Shown in pieces: positions 6,410 to 9,726 of a stretch of 9,726 nucleotides of DNA. The position numbers and the translations under genes are program-made. Below the pieces are notes generated by a model. The model was not told the origin of the DNA. It did no database searches and saw nothing but the letters and a program-made list of their open reading frames with translations. The stretch's first letter is position 1. Every line of letters starts with the position of its first letter. The DNA is from Chloroflexota bacterium (GTDB lineage: Bacteria > Chloroflexota > Dehalococcoidia > SZUA-161): NCBI GenBank assembly GCA_016865955.1, contig VGNW01000072.1, positions 1 to 9,726 of the forward strand. The letters are read 5' to 3'.

Positions 6410-6611
6410 ACTCATTGGGCTTCACTTGGGATATTCTTCCTGGCTGATTCTCTCTCACTTACGTTTATTGCGCTGTTATCAGGAGGGTTCATGTTACGGG
6501 CATTGCCCCTGTTCTTTTGTTCATTGCTCAATCGCTGACACCGATGGTTTTTAAAGGCCGATATTAGAAAAATGAAAATCCTGCGAAAAGCATTTGATTA
6601 AGGAGGCTTTA
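6410..6611 (+). promoter_or_regulatory. About 200-base 5' leader of the acyl-CoA operon, with a possible 15-codon upstream ORF
   Basis: The stretch between the predicted start site and the first structural gene contains AGGAGGG (6481-6487) placed four bases before an ATG at 6491. That opens a 15-codon frame ending in TGA at 6536-6538 (MLRALPLFFCSLLNR). A small GGGC/GCCC hairpin with a three-base loop lies within it near 6498. The leader ends with AGGAGG at 6601-6606 for the HMGS-like gene. No known riboswitch class is recognised. Leader peptide, mRNA regulation or chance are all possible. Confidence 0.35.
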
Positions 6612-8075
6612 ATGTTAGGTATAACCTCTTACGGAGCTTATATACCGCTGCACCGCTTGAGCAGGACGGAACTCTTCAGGGCGTGGGCTGGCATAGGCAT
6701 GCTCGGGATGTCCGTGCCGGGAGAGAAGGCGGTGGCGAGTTACGACGAAGACAGCGTGACCATGGCGGTGGAGGCGGTCATAGACTGCATGCGCGGTGTC
6801 GACCCCAAAAAGGTTGACGGTCTGTTCTTCGCTTCTACCACCTACCCCTATAGCGAGAAGCAAAGCTCAGCTATAGTGTCCGCAGCAGTTGACTTGAGGC
6901 GAGAGGTCAGGATTGCGGACTTCGCCGGCTCCTTGAGAGCAGGGACAATTGCCATGACCTCAGCCATAGATGCTCTCAAGGCAGATTCGGTGAATAACAT
7001 CGTGGTAACTGCCTCCGATGCCCGGCTCGGAGCGCCATCCGGACTTATGGAGCAGGGTTTCGGTGACGGGGCTGCGGCGTTGCTGCTGGGAAGAGACAAC
7101 GTTATTGCAAATATCCTGGGCAGCTACACAATTTATGACGAATTCTCCGGGGTCTGGCGTGCTCAGACCGATACCTTTGTGCGTTCCTGGGAGGACCGGA
7201 TGGTGCTCGATACGGGTTACTCAGTCATTCTCCCCGAGGCTATCAACGGCGTGATGGATAAATGCGGTCTTAAGGCTAAAGACTTTACCAGGATCGTTTA
7301 TGACTCCCCTCTCGATGTCAGAGCACATATCAGGTTGACCAAGACGCTGGGTTTCCCGCCGGAACGCGTGCAAGATACCATGTTTATGAACCTGGGCAAT
7401 ACCGGCACCGCCCAGGCGATGATGATGCTGATAGCGGCGTTAGAGGAAGCTAAAGAGGGGGATAAGATATTGTTCGCCAGCTATGGCAACGGTGCTGATG
7501 CCTTCGTTTTGGAGGTAACTAAAGAGATAGAAAAGGTAAGAGAACGGCGCGGAATAAAGGCGCATCTGGCATCTAAGAGGATGCTCACGAACTACGAAAC
7601 ATATCTGCGCTGGAGGGGGCTGATACCGATGGAGCCGGCGCAGCGTCCCGAGCTAACACCCACATCTATTTCGGCACTGCGGCGCGACCGCAAGGCAATC
7701 CTGCCCCTCTACGGGGTGAAATGCAAGAAGTGCGGCACTCCCGAGTACCGACCACCGGCGTGGGCTGGAGGAAGAGCGCCGGCGCGGATATGTGTGATAT
7801 GCCAGGCTAAAGACCAGTTTGAGAGCTATAAATTCTCCGACAAGAAGGGGAAGCTGTTCAATTTCACCCACGACTATATAGCGACCACCCCCGACCCGCC
7901 GGCTACCAACATCATTATCGACTTCGACGGCGGGGGAAGGGGGATGTTCGATTTCACTGACCGCGACCCGGATACGGTAGCAGTAGGGATGTCCGTGGAG
8001 ATGACCTTCAGGAAGCTTTTCTTCGACCGCGGCATACACAACTACTATTGGAAAGCCAGACCTGTGAGAATATAG
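6612..8075 (+). CDS. HMG-CoA-synthase-like protein fused to a C-terminal DUF35 zinc-ribbon/OB domain; catalytic residues lost
   Basis: This is a thiolase-superfamily protein (487 aa) in two parts. Residues 1-320 or so follow archaeal-type HMG-CoA synthase (LGITSYGAYIPLHRL start, GFGDGAAALLLG at 149-160, GNTGTAQAMMML, SYGNGADAF). Residues from about 365 are a DUF35 region: a zinc ribbon with Cys371, Cys374, Cys394 and Cys397 (CxxC-x19-CxxC), then an OB-like acyl-CoA-binding part. The residues needed for HMG-CoA synthesis are missing: the nucleophilic Cys position is Leu108 (GSLRAGT), the general-base Glu position is Thr76, and the His position is Asp231 (YDSP for FHTP). It is therefore probably not an HMG-CoA synthase. 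A scaffolding or substrate-binding partner for the thiolase next door is my inference. I start it at the ATG at 6612, preceded by AGGAGG at five bases, rather than the upstream ATG at 6594. Confidence 0.85.
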   Translation: MLGITSYGAYIPLHRLSRTELFRAWAGIGMLGMSVPGEKAVASYDEDSVTMAVEAVIDCMRGVDPKKVDGLFFASTTYPYSEKQSSAIVSAAVDLRREVRIADFAGSLRAGTIAMTSAIDALKADSVNNIVVTASDARLGAPSGLMEQGFGDGAAALLLGRDNVIANILGSYTIYDEFSGVWRAQTDTFVRSWEDRMVLDTGYSVILPEAINGVMDKCGLKAKDFTRIVYDSPLDVRAHIRLTKTLGFPPERVQDTMFMNLGNTGTAQAMMMLIAALEEAKEGDKILFASYGNGADAFVLEVTKEIEKVRERRGIKAHLASKRMLTNYETYLRWRGLIPMEPAQRPELTPTSISALRRDRKAILPLYGVKCKKCGTPEYRPPAWAGGRAPARICVICQAKDQFESYKFSDKKGKLFNFTHDYIATTPDPPATNIIIDFDGGGRGMFDFTDRDPDTVAVGMSVEMTFRKLFFDRGIHNYYWKARPVRI

Positions 8076-8085
8076 GAGGGAACAG

Positions 8086-9267
8086 ATGGCGGAAAGCATA
8101 AAGGATAAAGTTGCCGTAATCGGCGTGGGTTGTACCAACTTCGGCGAGCTGTGGGATAGAAGTGTTTCCGACTTGATAGTCGATGCCACCTTTGAAGCCG
8201 TCGAAGATGCGGGCATCGAGCTTAAGGACATCGATGCAGCCTGGATAGGACACTGGTGCGAAACATCGGGAATGACGGGACTTGGCCTGTCGGGAACCCT
8301 GGGTCTTCAGTATAAACCTGTTACCAGGGTTGAGAATGCCTGCGCCACCGGCTCCGATTGCCTGAGAAACGCTGCTTATGCAGTAGCCTGCGGTGTTTAT
8401 GATAAAGTCCTGGTTGTGGGAGCAGAGAAATTGAAGGATATGGGAATCGCCGGCTTACCCAATCAGGTCCCTCTGGGTACTCCGAATCTGGTTACAGCTA
8501 TCTCAGCTCCGGGATTGTTCGCCATGATGGCGACAAGCTACTTTCATCGTTACGGATTAAGCCCCCAGGAAGGTAAACGGATGCTATCTCACATACCGGT
8601 GAAGAGCCACCACAATGGAGCTATGAACCCTAAGGCTCATTTCCGCAGAGAGGTAACTCTGGAGCAGGTAATCAACTCTCCTATAATCGCCTGGCCGTTG
8701 GGCATTTTCGATTGCTGCGGCACCAGCGATGGTGCTGCCGCTGCCGTTCTGGTGCGTGCCAGCGAAGCTAAAAAGTTTCGGCCCGACCCCGTCTATATAA
8801 AGGCATTGCAGATTTGCGCTAATCCTGCAGACGGCGCCAGACGGAACGATTGCGATTTCACGCACATTGAGGCAACCTATCGTGCCGGGCAGGCAGCCTA
8901 TAAAGAGGCAGGCATAAAGAATCCCAGGAAAGAGATAAGCATGGCTGAGGTCCACGACTGCTTCTCTATAAACGAGGCAATCGTCATGGAAGACCTTCAA
9001 TTCAGCGCTAGGGGCAAGGTTAAAGATGACCTTGAATCGGGTTTTTTCACCTTGAATGGCTCGCTGCCGGTTCAAGCCAGCGGAGGATTGAAGTGTTTCG
9101 GACATCCCGTAGCCGCTACCGGGCTCAGGATGCTTTACGAAATGTGCAAGCAACTTCAGGGAAAATCGGGGCAGAGGCAGGTCAAGAACCCCAAACTCGG
9201 TCTCACCCAGAACATGGGCGGGCATCCTGCCGATAATGTCGTCTCGTGTGTCATCGTAGGGTTGTAA
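8086..9267 (+). CDS. SCP2-type thiolase (acetyl-CoA acetyltransferase family)
   Basis: This thiolase (393 aa, normal length) cleaves 3-oxoacyl-CoA with CoA, or runs the reverse Claisen condensation. The nucleophilic cysteine is Cys86 in VENACATGSDC. The HDCFS motif (His290, Asp291, Cys292) supplies the second catalytic cysteine as in SCP2-type thiolases. The GHP motif has His340 within GGLKCFGHPVAATG, so the active site looks complete, in contrast to the HMGS-like protein before it. NMGGHPADNVVSCVIVGL closes the fold. The gene follows the HMGS-like/DUF35 gene by 10 bases, with AGGAGGG overlapping that gene's stop codon, so the two are very likely co-translated and may form a complex. SCP2-type thiolases commonly pair with DUF35 proteins, which fits. 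The true acyl substrate is unknown. It ends in a tandem TAATAA. Confidence 0.92.
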   Translation: MAESIKDKVAVIGVGCTNFGELWDRSVSDLIVDATFEAVEDAGIELKDIDAAWIGHWCETSGMTGLGLSGTLGLQYKPVTRVENACATGSDCLRNAAYAVACGVYDKVLVVGAEKLKDMGIAGLPNQVPLGTPNLVTAISAPGLFAMMATSYFHRYGLSPQEGKRMLSHIPVKSHHNGAMNPKAHFRREVTLEQVINSPIIAWPLGIFDCCGTSDGAAAAVLVRASEAKKFRPDPVYIKALQICANPADGARRNDCDFTHIEATYRAGQAAYKEAGIKNPRKEISMAEVHDCFSINEAIVMEDLQFSARGKVKDDLESGFFTLNGSLPVQASGGLKCFGHPVAATGLRMLYEMCKQLQGKSGQRQVKNPKLGLTQNMGGHPADNVVSCVIVGL

Positions 9268-9287
9268 TAAAGCTTCGAGGGACAGAG

Positions 9288-9726
9288 ATGGACTATCGAC
9301 TTACTCCCGAGCAAGAGGCACTGCGAAAAGAATTCCATGACTTCTTCAGAGAAGAGATGAAGAACGCCCCCCGAGAGTGGGATGCGTCTATCGATTCTAT
9401 GTTTAACAATGATGAATGCTGGGAGTTCCATAAAAAGATGGCGAGGAAACTGGGGGCGAGGGGCTGGCTCTCCCGGGCATGGCCTAAGGAATACGGAGGA
9501 CTTGACGCACCGCTTATCGAGCAGTTCATCTTCAGCGAGGCGATGGGCTATCACAGGGCGGCAGGGGTTGATATGCTGGGAGTAAACGTGCTTGCCCCCA
9601 CTCTCATTGTGAGTGGAAACGAGGAGCAGAAGATGCAGCATCTGCCCCCCACGGCGCGAGGCGAAAGGTTCTGGTGTCAGTGCTGGAGCGAACCCAATGC
9701 CGGCTCTGATCTGGCATCACTGACCA
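9288..9726 (+). CDS. Acyl-CoA dehydrogenase, N-terminal part, runs off the window
   Basis: This is a FAD-dependent acyl-CoA dehydrogenase that would form the 2,3-enoyl-CoA and pass electrons to an ETF. About 146 codons are present and open to the window edge. The N-terminal alpha-helical domain begins MDYRLTPEQEALRKEF. GWLSRAWPKEYGG is the typical mid-domain turn. The family signature appears as CWSEPNAGSDLASL near residues 132-145, with Ser where many members have Thr before Glu135. It lies 20 bases after the thiolase, with GAGGG seven bases before the ATG, so it is the third gene of the same operon. The catalytic base and the FAD-binding remainder are outside the window, so the subfamily and substrate cannot be given. 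Confidence 0.92.
   Translation, partial: MDYRLTPEQEALRKEFHDFFREEMKNAPREWDASIDSMFNNDECWEFHKKMARKLGARGWLSRAWPKEYGGLDAPLIEQFIFSEAMGYHRAAGVDMLGVNVLAPTLIVSGNEEQKMQHLPPTARGERFWCQCWSEPNAGSDLASLT

Noticed and set aside
6209..6415. 68-codon minus-strand frame upstream of the crotonase gene
   Set aside because: It covers the crotonase promoter and runs against the strong plus promoter, has no clear Shine-Dalgarno and no recognised motif. A real small gene is not fully excluded.
7653..8231. 192-codon minus-strand frame across the HMGS-like/thiolase junction
   Set aside because: It is antisense to two strongly supported genes and has low-complexity, serine-rich content with no family resemblance.

Overview
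This window reads as bacterial chromosome, probably from an uncultured, environmental anaerobe. The layout (an HMG-CoA-synthase-like protein fused to a DUF35 zinc-ribbon/OB domain, an SCP2-type thiolase, an acyl-CoA dehydrogenase and a crotonase, beside a glycan-export locus) is of a kind I associate with Chloroflexota (Dehalococcoidia) or sediment Desulfobacterota. No marker gene is present, so the placement is weak.

Left part (1-5150, minus strand): a surface-polysaccharide locus read right to left. An ABC-2 permease (Wzm-like) and an ATPase with a Wzt-type C-terminal domain form an exporter. Three tightly overlapping genes follow: glucose-1-phosphate cytidylyltransferase (rfbF), CDP-glucose 4,6-dehydratase (rfbG) and CDP-4-dehydro-6-deoxyglucose 3-dehydratase (rfbH, cut by the window edge). 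Together they convert glucose-1-phosphate towards CDP-3,6-dideoxyhexoses and export the glycan that carries such sugars. An extended -10 promoter lies just upstream of the permease. Between permease and ATPase sits a gene for a four-helix-bundle protein of the 23S rRNA intervening-sequence (S23/IVP) family. It is bounded on both sides by low-complexity G/T-rich and A/C-rich arms that are complementary to each other, so it looks like an inserted cassette.

Middle (5151-6611): a minus-strand crotonase-family gene with both catalytic glutamates, then a 433-base divergent control region. That region carries two near-consensus sigma-70-type promoters pointing away from each other, and an unusually long leader on the plus side.

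Right part (6612-9726, plus strand): an operon of an HMGS-like/DUF35 fusion, a thiolase with complete catalytic residues, and the start of an acyl-CoA dehydrogenase. With the crotonase this suggests acyl-CoA beta-oxidation or a related C-C bond-cleaving or -forming pathway. The HMGS-like domain has lost all three catalytic residues of true HMG-CoA synthases. The thiolase/HMGS-like/DUF35 trio resembles known thiolase-DUF35 complexes, and this is the most interesting candidate system in the window together with the four-helix-bundle cassette.
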